64,000 nucleotides of DNA from Marinobacter guineae (GCF_002744735.1 NZ_KZ319340.1:901030-965029), one strand, 5' to 3'; shown: positions 1-8,267, counted from the first letter of the stretch. The notes: generated by a model from the sequence alone, not told the origin. Made by a program: numbers and translations.

Positions 1-9
1 AGCTTCCGT

Positions 10-1347
10 TCACGCTTTGGCTGAGGGTGCCTCGTTTTTCAGCCTTGCCATACCCGAGCGGTAAAAGCTGTAAGCCATAACGCCAGCGAAGAGATTGCCC
101 ACCAGTGCCCCACTCATGAGACCAAAAAGGCCATTGATCTGGCTACCGAGCCAGAGCATTGGCAAGAAGCAAAGAAACAGTCGCAAAGTGGACACCAGCA
201 ACGCCCGCATGGCCAGCCCCAGGGCGTTGCACACCGATACCATCAACATGCACACGCCCAGACCGCTGTAGCTTAGGGGAACTCGCACAAGATACGCGGC
301 CAGTACGTCCTGGACGTCGCTGTCGCTTGTGAAAAGCTCAGAAACCAGCCCCGAGGCCACGAGCCAGATCAGACCAATGGCCAGCTGCCAGACCACCACG
401 AACCGGACGCCGATTCGCACCAGTTTGCGGATCTGTTCGATATCCCCGGCACCAAGCAACCGACCAATCATCGGTGGCATCGACATGGTCAACGCAAGCA
501 CTACCACAATTGAGAAAAACTCCAATCGGGTGCCCAAGCCCCAGGCGGCTACAGCCGTGGATCCGAAGCCGGCCACCAGGGCAGTTGCCAGCATCGCCGA
601 GGCCGCAGGCATTAGCTGACTGACCATCGCCGGGGCCATGATGCCGGTGAGCTGTTTCAGAGCCTGCCAAAGGGCAAGCTGGTCGAGATCAAAACGGATC
701 CAGTGACGCTTCAGAAGTTTCGGGTAGATAACCAGGCAGCCAATACCAAAGGAGGTGACGGTGGCCCAGGCTGCGCCGGGTAACCCCCAGGCAAAGGTAA
801 AAATAAACAGTGGATCCAGGGCGATGTTGGTCAGGCTGGTAGCGACCATCATGTACCCCGGCAGCTTGGTGTCTCCATGGGAGCGGCAGATGCTGTAGCC
901 AAAGTACAGAACCGCGCCGGTCCAGGCGGCAAGCAGCCAGGGAATCCAGTAGCGTCTGATAAGCGGCAGTAATGTCTCTTCAGCGCCGAGTGCGGTCATG
1001 ATATGGCTCTGCAGGAACCACAGGGTCACACAGATAAGGAAAACGAGGGTTCCACCTACCGTAATGATCAGGCCGCCAAGTCGATAGGCGCGGAGCTCGT
1101 CACCAGCACCCAGTGTGCGGGACACAATGGCCGTGGTGGCAATCCCCAGTCCCACCTGAAGACCTATGATGAGCTGCTGCATCGGCAGGGTGAAGCCCAG
1201 TGCCGCGAGCGGATCCCGGCCAAGTTGACCCACGAAGGCACTGTCGGCCAGCTGGAAAGTCATCAGAGATAGTACGCCGAACAGCATGGGCCAGGTCATG
1301 GTGTAGAGCTGGCGGGCCAGGCTGGGGTTTTGGGCGGTTTCTTGCAC
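10..1347 (-). CDS. MATE family multidrug efflux transporter
   Basis: A 445-residue polytopic inner-membrane protein with two MatE repeats, roughly residues 15-175 and 235-400. The N-terminal segment contains the typical MATE pattern LADSAFVGQLG followed by PLAALGF. The family exports cationic drugs or metabolites in exchange for Na+ or H+; the substrate cannot be read from sequence. Length is normal for the family (about 440-460). It stands alone, with the thiol peroxidase gene upstream on the same strand and a large hairpin between them. The DinF and NorM branches cannot be separated here. Confidence 0.9.
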   Translation of the reverse strand: MQETAQNPSLARQLYTMTWPMLFGVLSLMTFQLADSAFVGQLGRDPLAALGFTLPMQQLIIGLQVGLGIATTAIVSRTLGAGDELRAYRLGGLIITVGGTLVFLICVTLWFLQSHIMTALGAEETLLPLIRRYWIPWLLAAWTGAVLYFGYSICRSHGDTKLPGYMMVATSLTNIALDPLFIFTFAWGLPGAAWATVTSFGIGCLVIYPKLLKRHWIRFDLDQLALWQALKQLTGIMAPAMVSQLMPAASAMLATALVAGFGSTAVAAWGLGTRLEFFSIVVVLALTMSMPPMIGRLLGAGDIEQIRKLVRIGVRFVVVWQLAIGLIWLVASGLVSELFTSDSDVQDVLAAYLVRVPLSYSGLGVCMLMVSVCNALGLAMRALLVSTLRLFLCFLPMLWLGSQINGLFGLMSGALVGNLFAGVMAYSFYRSGMARLKNEAPSAKA

Positions 1348-1449
1348 GGGGTGTCTGGGGCCTTGGGTTGGGGTTCAGGCTTTGGGCGGGAATTCTATCA
1401 GTTTCGGCTTTCGGAGTTGGCAAAGTTGCCTGCGCGACTTTAGGTACAC

Positions 1450-1560
1450 GCAGTTGGGTGGGGGCGGCTTTCTGAAACACGCTGTGAATACTTCCCTGTA
1501 CGCTCGGCTCCGCCATCCCTGGCTCCGCACGGTTTCAGAAAGCCGCCCCCACCCAACTGC
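1450..1560 (+). repeat. Hairpin repeat element A (29-bp perfect arms)
   Basis: Bases 1450-1478 pair perfectly with 1532-1560, leaving a 53-nt loop. The loop carries the family core TCCCTGTACGCT followed by GGCTCCGCCATCCCTGGCTC. Four related copies occur in the window at 2164, 5499, 6875 and 15997. It lies 3' of the thiol peroxidase gene and 5' of the MATE gene, both on the minus strand, so it would be transcribed in the tpx 3' region. There is no clear T tract, so a plain intrinsic terminator is only one possible role. Confidence 0.85.
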
Positions 1561-1579
1561 TCCAGCTGCCGGTGGTGGT

Positions 1580-2077
1580 TTAGAGCACGTTCAGTGCCGC
1601 GTCGTAGTCCGGCTCGTTCTTGATCTCATCAACCAGTTCGCTGTGCAGAACCTTGTTGTCTTCGTCCAGTACGACAACTGCCCGTGCGCAGAGGCCGGCG
1701 AGGGGGCCGTCCTGCATCGCGACGCCGTAGTCCTGCTGGAAGCTGTAGTTCCGGAAGGTTGAGAGGGTTTCAACGTTTTTCAGGCCTTCGGCACCGCAGA
1801 ATCGGGCGGCGGCGAAGGGGAGGTCGGCGGAGATAACGAGTACGGCGGTGTTGTCGAGGTTGCCCGCTTTTTCGTTGAATTTCCGGGTGGAGGCGGCGCA
1901 CACGCCGGTGTCGATGCTGGGGATGATGTTCAGGATTTTGCGCTTGCCTGCCCAGTTATCGAGTTTTATTTCTTCCAGTCCGCTGTTGGTCAGGGTGAAG
2001 GGCGGCGCATTGTCGCCTGTCTCGGGGAACTTGCCGCTCAGTTCAATGGGGTTGCCGTCAAGGTTGACGCTGCTCAT
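1580..2077 (-). CDS. tpx: Thiol peroxidase (atypical 2-Cys peroxiredoxin)
   Basis: A 165-residue protein matching Tpx in length and layout. The peroxidatic cysteine is in [16 protein letters not shown] and the resolving cysteine in [10 protein letters not shown], the two-cysteine arrangement that forms an intramolecular disulphide. It reduces hydrogen peroxide and alkyl hydroperoxides using thioredoxin, in the cytosol or periplasm depending on species. No signal peptide is seen, so cytosolic is likelier. An AAGGAG ribosome site sits just upstream of the ATG. Hairpin elements flank the gene on both sides, consistent with a single-gene transcript. Confidence 0.95.
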   Translation of the reverse strand: MSSVNLDGNPIELSGKFPETGDNAPPFTLTNSGLEEIKLDNWAGKRKILNIIPSIDTGVCAASTRKFNEKAGNLDNTAVLVISADLPFAAARFCGAEGLKNVETLSTFRNYSFQQDYGVAMQDGPLAGLCARAVVVLDEDNKVLHSELVDEIKNEPDYDAALNVL

Positions 2078-2163
2078 GGGATGCTCCTTGCTATTTGGTT
2101 TAGAATCTTAAGTACTCTGTGTAGACCACTTTGGATGATTTTGCATGTGAAGCTTTGGTGGCT

Positions 2164-2361
2164 GGACTCGTGCGGGGCGGTTATCCAAAACACGCTCCTT
2201 GCGGCACGTCCCTGTGACGCTTGGGCTCCGCCCCTCAGTGCTTACTGCTCCTGCGTCGCACTGAGGGTCCTGGGCAGGCCATCCATGGCCAGCCCGTGAA
2301 GAGCTTTTCGCTCTTCACCCATGGCTCCGCACAGTTTTGGATAACCGCCCCGCACAAGTCC
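2164..2361 (+). repeat. Hairpin repeat element B (expanded, nested loops)
   Basis: Bases 2170-2191 pair perfectly with 2334-2355, and after one mismatch 2164-2168 pairs with 2357-2361. The loop is about 142 nt, much longer than in the sister copies. It opens and closes with the family core (ACGCTCCTTGCGGCACGTCC and ATGGCTCCGCACA), but the middle holds extra hairpins: CCTCAGTG with CACTGAGG, and GTGAAGAGC with GCTCTTCAC. It fills most of the 324-bp gap between tpx and the downstream end of the Bcr/CflA gene. I see no other gene in that gap. Confidence 0.85.
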
Positions 2362-2401
2362 GCTCAGCCTTCGAAGTGGCCTACCTTACTTTTGGGTGGT
2401 C

Positions 2402-3622
2402 TTAACTGCTGGTCGCAGTTTGTGCTTCGAAACCCTTTGCAGGATAACGCTGAACCAGTAGCAGATAACAGCCCATGGCGCAGGCGGCGCAGGCGGCGAT
2501 GATGGTGGCCATGACCAGGGAGGTGCCGTCGTGGAGGTGGCCGACCAGCATGCCAGCGATAGCGGCGACGGCCATCTGGATGAAGCCAAACAGGGCGGAG
2601 GCGGAGCCCGCCATGGTGGGGAAGTTGGCCATGGCGCCGGACATGGTTTGGGGTAACACCATGCCGGTGCCGATCATGAACAGGGCCTGGGGCAGGATAA
2701 CGGCCCAGACGTTGTAAACTTCGCTCAGTGCCAGACCGGCCATCAGGCCACCGCCGGCCACCGCAATCAACAGTCCACGAACCAGAATCTGATCCGGCAG
2801 CAGCTTGCTGCCCAGTCGAATAGCAGACAGGTTGCCGACGACATAGCCGGCCACCATGCAGGCGAAATACAGGCCGAAGTGTTCCGTTGGTACGCCCAGA
2901 AAGTCGATGAGTACGAACGACGAGCCGGACAGGAAGGCGAACAGGCCCGAGAAAATCAGGGCGTTGGTCAGGGTATAACCGAGAAAGCTGATGTCCCGCG
3001 CGATGGTGCTGTAGTTCTTGAGCAGACTGCGGATTTTCAGGGATTGTCGATGTTCCGGGCGCATGGGCTCGGGGATGCCGATAGCAACCACGACAGCCAT
3101 CACCAGCGCATAACCGCTCAGGGCGAGGAAGATCGATGACCAGCCCAGACTGGCAGTCAGAAGCCCGCCAATGGTCGGCGCAATTGCCGGTGCGAGGGCC
3201 ATGATGCTGGCCAGGATGGCGAGGATCCTGGCGGCTTCACGGGGCGTGTAGATATCCCGCACCGCCGCCCGGCCCAGAACCGGCCCCGCCGATCCACCCA
3301 GCGCTTGCAGGAAGCGGCACAGGATCAATGTTTCGATATTGGTGGCCAGCGCGCAGCCAATACTGGCGATGGCAAAGAGCACAAACCCGCCGATCATGAT
3401 GGGTTTGCGGCCAAACCGGTCCGCCAGTGGCCCGCAGATCAGCTGAGCGATGGCAAAGCCGACCATATACAGGCTCAGAGTCAGCTGTACCTGATCGGTT
3501 CCGGTGCCGAAGTCTCTTCCAATTTGTGGCAGTGCCGGCAAATACATATCCGTTGCCAGCGGCCCGAGGGCCACGGCGGCAGCAAGAAGTACGGTTGTCC
3601 AGACACTGGTTAAAGTAAGCAT
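2402..3622 (-). CDS. Bcr/CflA family drug resistance MFS transporter
   Basis: A 406-residue major facilitator protein with about 12 membrane segments. The N-terminus has the Bcr/CflA signature pattern PLATDMYLPALPQIGRDFG, and the loop 2-3 MFS motif is present as GPLADRFGRKP. The family exports drugs such as bicyclomycin, and sometimes dipeptides or cysteine, by proton antiport. The start is supported by AGGAAACG upstream. The LysR gene lies upstream on the same strand behind an 18-bp-arm palindrome, so co-transcription is uncertain. The substrate is unknown. Confidence 0.9.
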   Translation of the reverse strand: MLTLTSVWTTVLLAAAVALGPLATDMYLPALPQIGRDFGTGTDQVQLTLSLYMVGFAIAQLICGPLADRFGRKPIMIGGFVLFAIASIGCALATNIETLILCRFLQALGGSAGPVLGRAAVRDIYTPREAARILAILASIMALAPAIAPTIGGLLTASLGWSSIFLALSGYALVMAVVVAIGIPEPMRPEHRQSLKIRSLLKNYSTIARDISFLGYTLTNALIFSGLFAFLSGSSFVLIDFLGVPTEHFGLYFACMVAGYVVGNLSAIRLGSKLLPDQILVRGLLIAVAGGGLMAGLALSEVYNVWAVILPQALFMIGTGMVLPQTMSGAMANFPTMAGSASALFGFIQMAVAAIAGMLVGHLHDGTSLVMATIIAACAACAMGCYLLLVQRYPAKGFEAQTATSS

Positions 3623-3654
3623 TCGTTTCCTGGTGCGTTATCGCAAAGTGACGA

Positions 3655-3691
3655 CAGGCCGGGTTGGGAAAGCCTTTCCCAACCCGGCCTG
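3655..3691. repeat. Perfect long palindrome without loop
   Basis: Bases 3655-3672 are the exact inverse of 3674-3691, with one base (3673) at the centre. The G-rich outer arm (GGGTTGGGAAAG) resembles the arms of the five hairpin elements, but no loop core is present. It sits between the end of the LysR gene and the start of the Bcr/CflA gene. No T run follows. It could be a terminator-like mRNA end or an arm-only relative of the hairpin family. Confidence 0.7.
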
Positions 3692-3776
3692 CCGACGAGT
3701 GCTTGCAGTCTAGGTGAGCGAAGGCAAAAAGATAACGGCAGGGAGCCTCATACAATATATGAGCAAAACTAATTGA

Positions 3777-4688
3777 TTAGCCATTCGGTCTGTTCAGACT
3801 CGCCGCCACTGCATTTACCTGGTTGCGCAACCATTTATGGGCGGGGTCATTCTGGTTGCGGCGATGCCAGAGCATCAGCAGGGTAAAAGGTTTGAAATCA
3901 AAGGGAAGGGGCACCCAGGCGAAGTCGCGGAGCAAGTGTTTGCCCATGCCTTCCGGGGCCGTGGCCAGCATGTCGGTGCCCCGCAGGAACTCGGGCAGGC
4001 CGGAGAAGTTCGATACTGTGACCACACTGCGTCGGTCAAGGCCCCGGGTGTCGAGCGAAGTTTCCAGAGTCGGTTTCTCGCCGGTCGCGAACATCAGCGC
4101 AATGTGCTCGGCTTTCAGGTAGTCGGCCAGGTCTGCCGGCGGCTGGCGGTAGGCCTGGTCGTAGAAGACCACCATGCGGTCTGCCATCAGGCCTCGTTGC
4201 ATGATGTCCGTGGCTTCCGGGGCGTGGGGGGAGATGAGCAGGTCACACACATCTTTTCGGAGAATATCCGCCCGTGGGATGCCGGAAGGGATCACTTGCA
4301 AGCTGATGCCCGGCGCCTCCCGGCGCAGGATTCGCACCAGGCCCGGCAGCAGCAGGTCTCGTTGATAGTCGTTGGCAGCTACGGTGAAGGTGAACTCGGC
4401 CGTGGCCGGGCTGAAGGGCGGGCCTGCGGACAGGGACTGGAGGTCGTCCAGGATCTGGCGCACATGAGGGCCTGCCTGCAGGGCATATCGGGTTGGGACG
4501 ATGCCCCGCCCGGATTTGACGAACAGGGGGTCGCCCAGGGCCTGGCGCAGGCGCTCAAGGGTGTGGCTCACGGCGGACTGGGTCACGCCCAGCCGCACTG
4601 CTGCTCGGGATACGCTGCCCTCGTCCAGCACCGCCAGGAAGGTGCTCAGGGAACGGAAGTCCAGGTTCAATGTATCAATCGGGTTCAT
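3777..4688 (-). CDS. LysR family transcriptional regulator
   Basis: A 303-residue LysR-type regulator. The N-terminal winged helix-turn-helix spans about residues 10-70 (LAVLDEGSVSRAAVRLGVTQ, then SAVSHTLERLRQALGDPLF). The C-terminal periplasmic-binding-like domain starts near residue 95. The NodD/PcpR-like pattern GDPLFVKSGRGIVPT is visible. It is divergent from a haloacid dehalogenase gene across 128 bp that contains a 12-bp palindrome, so control of that gene and of itself is plausible. The inducer is unknown. Confidence 0.9.
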   Translation of the reverse strand: MNPIDTLNLDFRSLSTFLAVLDEGSVSRAAVRLGVTQSAVSHTLERLRQALGDPLFVKSGRGIVPTRYALQAGPHVRQILDDLQSLSAGPPFSPATAEFTFTVAANDYQRDLLLPGLVRILRREAPGISLQVIPSGIPRADILRKDVCDLLISPHAPEATDIMQRGLMADRMVVFYDQAYRQPPADLADYLKAEHIALMFATGEKPTLETSLDTRGLDRRSVVTVSNFSGLPEFLRGTDMLATAPEGMGKHLLRDFAWVPLPFDFKPFTLLMLWHRRNQNDPAHKWLRNQVNAVAASLNRPNG

Positions 4689-4731
4689 GAATGGCAGTGT
4701 AACCCGTTGTCAGTCTCCACTGCACCTGTTG

Positions 4732-4743
4732 CTCAATATTGAG
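4732..4743. promoter_or_regulatory. Palindrome, candidate LysR operator
   Basis: CTCAATATTGAG is a perfect 12-bp palindrome in the 128-bp divergent gap between the LysR gene and the haloacid dehalogenase gene. It is about 44 bp from the LysR start and 73 bp from the dehalogenase start. AT-rich dyads of this kind (T-N11-A core) are typical LysR sites. Function is inferred from position only. Confidence 0.4.
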
Positions 4744-4816
4744 TGATTATTCAAATCGGGATAGTGTGGTCCACGTACACGACCCCAAGACCCTTTCCGG
4801 ATGAGGAGCGCCGACG

Positions 4817-5488
4817 ATGACCATGACCCTTGCTTTCGACGTCTACGGAACCCTGGTCGACCCCATGGGCATGTCCCGCCTGCTGGCGGAGGACACCGGA
4901 GACAGCGCAGAAGCCGTGGCCGCGCTCTGGCGCGAAAAGCAACTGGAGTTCTCGTTCCGCAAGGGCCTGATGAAAGTGTACGAGGACTTTGGCGTCTGTA
5001 CCCGTCAGGCTTTGCGTTACGCCATGGCTACTCACAAATTGTTGTTGTCTGAGGAACGTGAAAACGAACTGATGGCGGCTTACCTGTCTCTGCCTGCGTT
5101 TGACGATTCTTTGCCGGCCTTGAAAAGCCTTAAAGGACAGTATCCGTTGTTTGCGTTTTCCAACGGCAGTTATCCGGCATTAGAGAAGGTGCTCGGGCAC
5201 AACAATCTGTTGGAGCAGTTTGAAGGCCTGGTGTCCGTCGATGACATAAAAAGCTTTAAACCAGATCCCGCCGTTTATACCTATGCTCGGCGTGTGACGG
5301 GAGCTTGGGAGAAACCTCTTTGCCTCGTTTCCAGTAACGCATGGGATGTGATCGGAGCCAGGGCAGCCGGGTTGTTGGCAGTTTGGGTCAAAAGAGATCC
5401 GGATAAAGTGTTCGAAGACTGGGGAATTGAACCCTCGGCAGTTATCAGCAGCCTTTCTGAATTGCCTGAGACTCTGGCCGGCCTCTGA
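4817..5488 (+). CDS. Haloacid dehalogenase type II (HAD superfamily)
   Basis: A 223-residue HAD hydrolase with the type II haloacid dehalogenase layout. The nucleophile aspartate is in AFDVYGTLVDP near the N-terminus, motif II is FSNGSY, motif III lysine is in SFKPDPAVY, and motif IV is VSSNAWDVIGARAAG. The SSNAWD pattern is characteristic of L-2-haloacid dehalogenases, which hydrolyse 2-haloalkanoates to 2-hydroxyacids. The ribosome site AGGAG lies about 9 bases upstream. It is divergent from a LysR regulator that probably controls it. The real substrate may be a non-halogenated compound. Confidence 0.85.
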   Translation: MTMTLAFDVYGTLVDPMGMSRLLAEDTGDSAEAVAALWREKQLEFSFRKGLMKVYEDFGVCTRQALRYAMATHKLLLSEERENELMAAYLSLPAFDDSLPALKSLKGQYPLFAFSNGSYPALEKVLGHNNLLEQFEGLVSVDDIKSFKPDPAVYTYARRVTGAWEKPLCLVSSNAWDVIGARAAGLLAVWVKRDPDKVFEDWGIEPSAVISSLSELPETLAGL

Positions 5489-5498
5489 CTCTGTGGCA

Positions 5499-5612
5499 GC
5501 GACCATCGGGGAGGGCTTTCCAAAACACGCTCCTTGCGGCACATCCCTGTGACGCTTGGGCTCCGCCATCCCTGGCTCCGCACAGTTTTGGAAAGCCCTC
5601 CCCGATGGCCGC
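5499..5612 (+). repeat. Hairpin repeat element C (24-bp perfect arms)
   Basis: Bases 5503-5526 pair perfectly with 5585-5608. After one mismatch, 5499-5501 pairs with 5610-5612. The 58-nt loop carries the family core ACATCCCTGTGACGCTTGGG and CCATCCCTGGCTCCGCACA. It lies between two convergent genes, the haloacid dehalogenase and the PhaC-like hydrolase, where a bidirectional transcript end is expected. Arm sequence differs from copies A and B but stays fully complementary. Confidence 0.85.
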
Positions 5613-5644
5613 TTAGACCATTGGTGAAGGCCGTCTGAGTTGTT

Positions 5645-6826
5645 TTAGTCGGATCGTTTTGCCAGCCACTCTGCCAGTTCCATCCAGCTTTTTTTAGGCG
5701 CCTTGCTTCCTGCCAGGATCCCCATATGACCACCCGGAACAACCCTGAAAGTCTTATCCGTTGAACTTACATGGTCCATGACCCGCTTGGCCGCACCCGG
5801 CGTTACCATGGTGTCTTCACTGCCAGCGATGGCCAGTAAGTTGGCACTTACATTATCCAGGCGTGCTATATCATCACCGATCTGGATCTCGCCTTTGGAC
5901 AGCTGGTTGTCGATCCAGACTCTCACCACCGTGTCCTGAATAATGCCCCCGGGGTAAGCCACCATTCGGTCCAGGAAGGCCGACGTCGTAGCGTGATTGG
6001 TGACAAATTCCCGGTCGCCCAGGCGGATGATCAGCTCCCAGTAGCTCATCACGCTGCCAATGGGATTCGTGAGCTTGAAACCGATGGTGTTGGCCCAGCC
6101 CGGGGTGTGAAACCAGTGAGGTTTAACATCGTGGAGCCGGAACCCGGTACGCTTGCGGATGAACCCCGCCACGTCGGCCATGCGCTGGTTCAGAAGCCCC
6201 AGAATTCCGGAGGCGTGACTGTCGATCGGGGAACCGAGCACGATGGCATTACGTACGTGCTGATCATTGCTCAAGGCGGAGTAAAACAGCGTAAACATCC
6301 CGCCCATACTCCAACCATGCAGGGACAACTCCTGCTCACCGCTGTGTTCCCGAACCCGATTCAGGTACGCCGGCAGCAACTCGGCGACATAGGTGTGCAG
6401 GTTGTAGTGACTGTGCTCCCGGGTCGGGACGCCCCAGTCTACGAGATACACCTCAAACCCCTTCGCCCGCAGAAACCGAACCAGACTGCGCTGGGGAAAC
6501 AGATCGTAGATCAGCATATTCACCGCCAGGGGCGGCACGATCACAATCGGCGTTTTATGGGCCGAGCGCTCAACCGCAATAGTTTCACCCTCCAGCTCGA
6601 TGAAATCCTCGGCCAGTGGCGGATAATAACGCAGGCTGACCAGCCCATCGGTATACAGGGTTTCAAATGGCGTCTGTCCCGCCTGAACCAGACTGGCAGC
6701 ACGGAAAACCCGGTCAAAAGCGTTGCCTGCATACAGGGCCGTTTGTCGGGTGAGTCCTGCCGCCCGGTCGACGGCAGGTTTGAGAAGGTTAGGCATGGGA
6801 ATGTCCATGATGAATTTGAAGCTCAC
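5645..6826 (-). CDS. PhaC-like alpha/beta hydrolase with serine nucleophile
   Basis: A 393-residue alpha/beta-fold protein resembling class III polyhydroxyalkanoate synthase (PhaC) over its length, including IVPPLAVNMLIYDLFP and YLVDWGVP. In true PhaC enzymes the lipase-like box has a cysteine (G-x-C-x-G); here it is LHGWSMGGMF, a serine elbow. An Asp near AGSEDTMVTP and a His in VPGGHMGILAG complete a hydrolase-type triad. Hydrolysis of an ester or thioester is therefore likelier than polymerisation. Met codons at residues 7 and 11 are alternative starts. The gene faces the dehalogenase gene across element C. Confidence 0.8.
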   Translation of the reverse strand: MSFKFIMDIPMPNLLKPAVDRAAGLTRQTALYAGNAFDRVFRAASLVQAGQTPFETLYTDGLVSLRYYPPLAEDFIELEGETIAVERSAHKTPIVIVPPLAVNMLIYDLFPQRSLVRFLRAKGFEVYLVDWGVPTREHSHYNLHTYVAELLPAYLNRVREHSGEQELSLHGWSMGGMFTLFYSALSNDQHVRNAIVLGSPIDSHASGILGLLNQRMADVAGFIRKRTGFRLHDVKPHWFHTPGWANTIGFKLTNPIGSVMSYWELIIRLGDREFVTNHATTSAFLDRMVAYPGGIIQDTVVRVWIDNQLSKGEIQIGDDIARLDNVSANLLAIAGSEDTMVTPGAAKRVMDHVSSTDKTFRVVPGGHMGILAGSKAPKKSWMELAEWLAKRSD

Positions 6827-6874
6827 TGTAGTGCATTCAATATCTTAGCGTTATCGGAGAGCTCAGAGGGGGAG

Positions 6875-6973
6875 CAGTGGGCAGGCCTTTGCCAGACCGT
6901 GCATTGCCATGGATGGCAATGCCGAGCCCCCATGGATGGGTTCACGGCGTGTCTGGCAAAGGCCTGCCCACTG
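6875..6973 (-). repeat. Hairpin repeat element D (23-bp perfect arms, reverse orientation)
   Basis: Bases 6875-6897 pair perfectly with 6951-6973 around a 53-nt loop. Read on the minus strand, the loop aligns with copies A and E (ACGCCGTGAA, then CATCCATGG, GCTCGGC and GCCATCCATGGC). Its inner stem is longer than in the other copies: GCATTGCCA pairs with TGGCAATGC at 6901-6922. It lies in the 326-bp gap between the divergent PhaC-like and acyltransferase genes, so it is 5' of both. Nothing else is recognisable in that gap. Confidence 0.8.
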
Positions 6974-7152
6974 ATCACCAAACTCCGGGTTCCGCAGTCC
7001 TCTAGCGGAGATTATCTCGCTTGTGGAGCAACATGCCATGGCATAACTGTCACATCCGGTGGGCAAACCGGTCACTTCGGGCCACTGCCCAATCCTGCCT
7101 GTGGTTGATATGATTGCACCCCACTGGACATAAAACCAAAAACAGGACCGCC

Positions 7153-8046
7153 ATGCTCAGTTTCCTCCCCGCTCCCGTTATCGGCGTACTCAACTCCATC
7201 CTGCTGGGAATCAACACCCTGTTCTGGTGCATCCTGCTCTACATCCCGGCGATACTGAAACTCATCATTCCCCACAAGGGCTTCCGGGTTCTGTGCACCC
7301 GAGTCATTATCTGGATCGCCGAAGCCTGGGTCGCCTGCAACACCGGCTGGATGAAGCTCACCCACAAGACCAAGTGGGATGTGAAAGGCGCCGAAAACCT
7401 GAAGCGGGAAAGCTGGTACCTGGTGCTGGCCAATCACCAGAGCTGGGTGGATATTTTTGCCATGCAGCGGGTCTTCAACCACCGGGCACCGTTCCTGAAA
7501 TTCTTCCTGAAGCAGCAACTGATCTGGGTTCCGGTGATCGGACTGGCCTGGTGGGGGCTGGATTTCCCGTTTATGAAGCGGTACACCAAGGAATACCTGA
7601 TCAAACACCCCGAAAAGCGTGGTGAGGACCTCAAGGCCACGCGACGGGCGTGCGAACAGTTCCGCCATACGCCCGTCAGCGTTATGAACTTCGTGGAAGG
7701 AACCCGGTTTACCCAGGCCAAACATGACAAGCAGAAATCCTCCTATACCCACCTGCTTACTCCCAAGGCCGGCGGCGCCGCTTTCGTGCTGGACGCTATG
7801 GGCGACTCGATCCAGACTCTGGTTGATGTCACCATCGCCTACCCGGGTGGCGCGCCCACCTTCTGGGAGTTTATCTGCGGTCGGGTCAGGGAAGTCAAAA
7901 TGGAAATCCACATCGTTGATATCCCGGAGCACCTGAAAGGCCGTGATTATTCAACGGATGCCGAGCACCGCCGGAATGTGAAAAACTGGCTGGGGGATCA
8001 GTGGCGTGCCAAAGATGAGCGGCTGGAGCGCATGCTGGCCCAATAA
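7153..8046 (+). CDS. 1-acyl-sn-glycerol-3-phosphate acyltransferase family protein (YihG-like)
   Basis: A 297-residue membrane-associated acyltransferase of the PlsC/LPLAT superfamily. The catalytic HX4D motif is NHQSWVDIF, the glycerophosphate-binding motif is FVEGTRF, and a hydrophobic N-terminal segment anchors it. It resembles the E. coli YihG/YihF-type acyltransferases that acylate lysophosphatidic acid. An upstream in-frame ATG exists at 7114, but 7153 is preferred because AGGACC precedes it and the protein then starts at MLSFLPAPVIG. It is divergent from the PhaC-like gene. Confidence 0.9.
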   Translation: MLSFLPAPVIGVLNSILLGINTLFWCILLYIPAILKLIIPHKGFRVLCTRVIIWIAEAWVACNTGWMKLTHKTKWDVKGAENLKRESWYLVLANHQSWVDIFAMQRVFNHRAPFLKFFLKQQLIWVPVIGLAWWGLDFPFMKRYTKEYLIKHPEKRGEDLKATRRACEQFRHTPVSVMNFVEGTRFTQAKHDKQKSSYTHLLTPKAGGAAFVLDAMGDSIQTLVDVTIAYPGGAPTFWEFICGRVREVKMEIHIVDIPEHLKGRDYSTDAEHRRNVKNWLGDQWRAKDERLERMLAQ

Positions 8047-8060
8047 CGCCGGCAGAGGTG

Positions 8061-8267
8061 TCAGCGGTCGCTGTCGTCCTCCTCGATCTCATCCGGATGT
8101 TCCAGCTTGTAACGCTCCCACTCTTCCCAATCGTGGGGCGTTCCGGCGTGGGGCCGGCGCAGGTGTTTGGCGTGCTCCATGGCATTGTGGCGGAGGCTGT
8201 GGTCCCGCTCGTCGTCGTCCGTGTCAAAGCCGTATTTTTTCAGAAACTCATCTGGACTGATGGGCAT
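8061..8267 (-). CDS. Small acidic hypothetical protein
   Basis: A 68-residue hydrophilic protein with alternating acidic and basic runs (DTDDDERDH, EDDSDR at the end) and several His and Trp residues. No signal peptide, membrane segment or cysteine is present. A strong GGAGGTG ribosome site lies upstream of the ATG, which favours a real gene. It follows the RNase II-type gene's upstream neighbour region and converges with the acyltransferase gene. I do not recognise the family. Confidence 0.65.
   Translation of the reverse strand: MPISPDEFLKKYGFDTDDDERDHSLRHNAMEHAKHLRRPHAGTPHDWEEWERYKLEHPDEIEEDDSDR

Noticed and set aside
3837..4742. 301-codon frame antisense to the LysR gene
   Set aside because: Shadow of a clear LysR gene; low-complexity Gln/Val/Gly translation.
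6901..6922. Inner palindrome of element D as a regulator operator
   Set aside because: It aligns with the inner stem of the other hairpin copies, so it is explained as part of that element.
5993..7108. 371-codon plus-strand frame over the PhaC-like gene and element D
   Set aside because: It reads through the hairpin element and opposite a conserved alpha/beta hydrolase; no recognisable domain.
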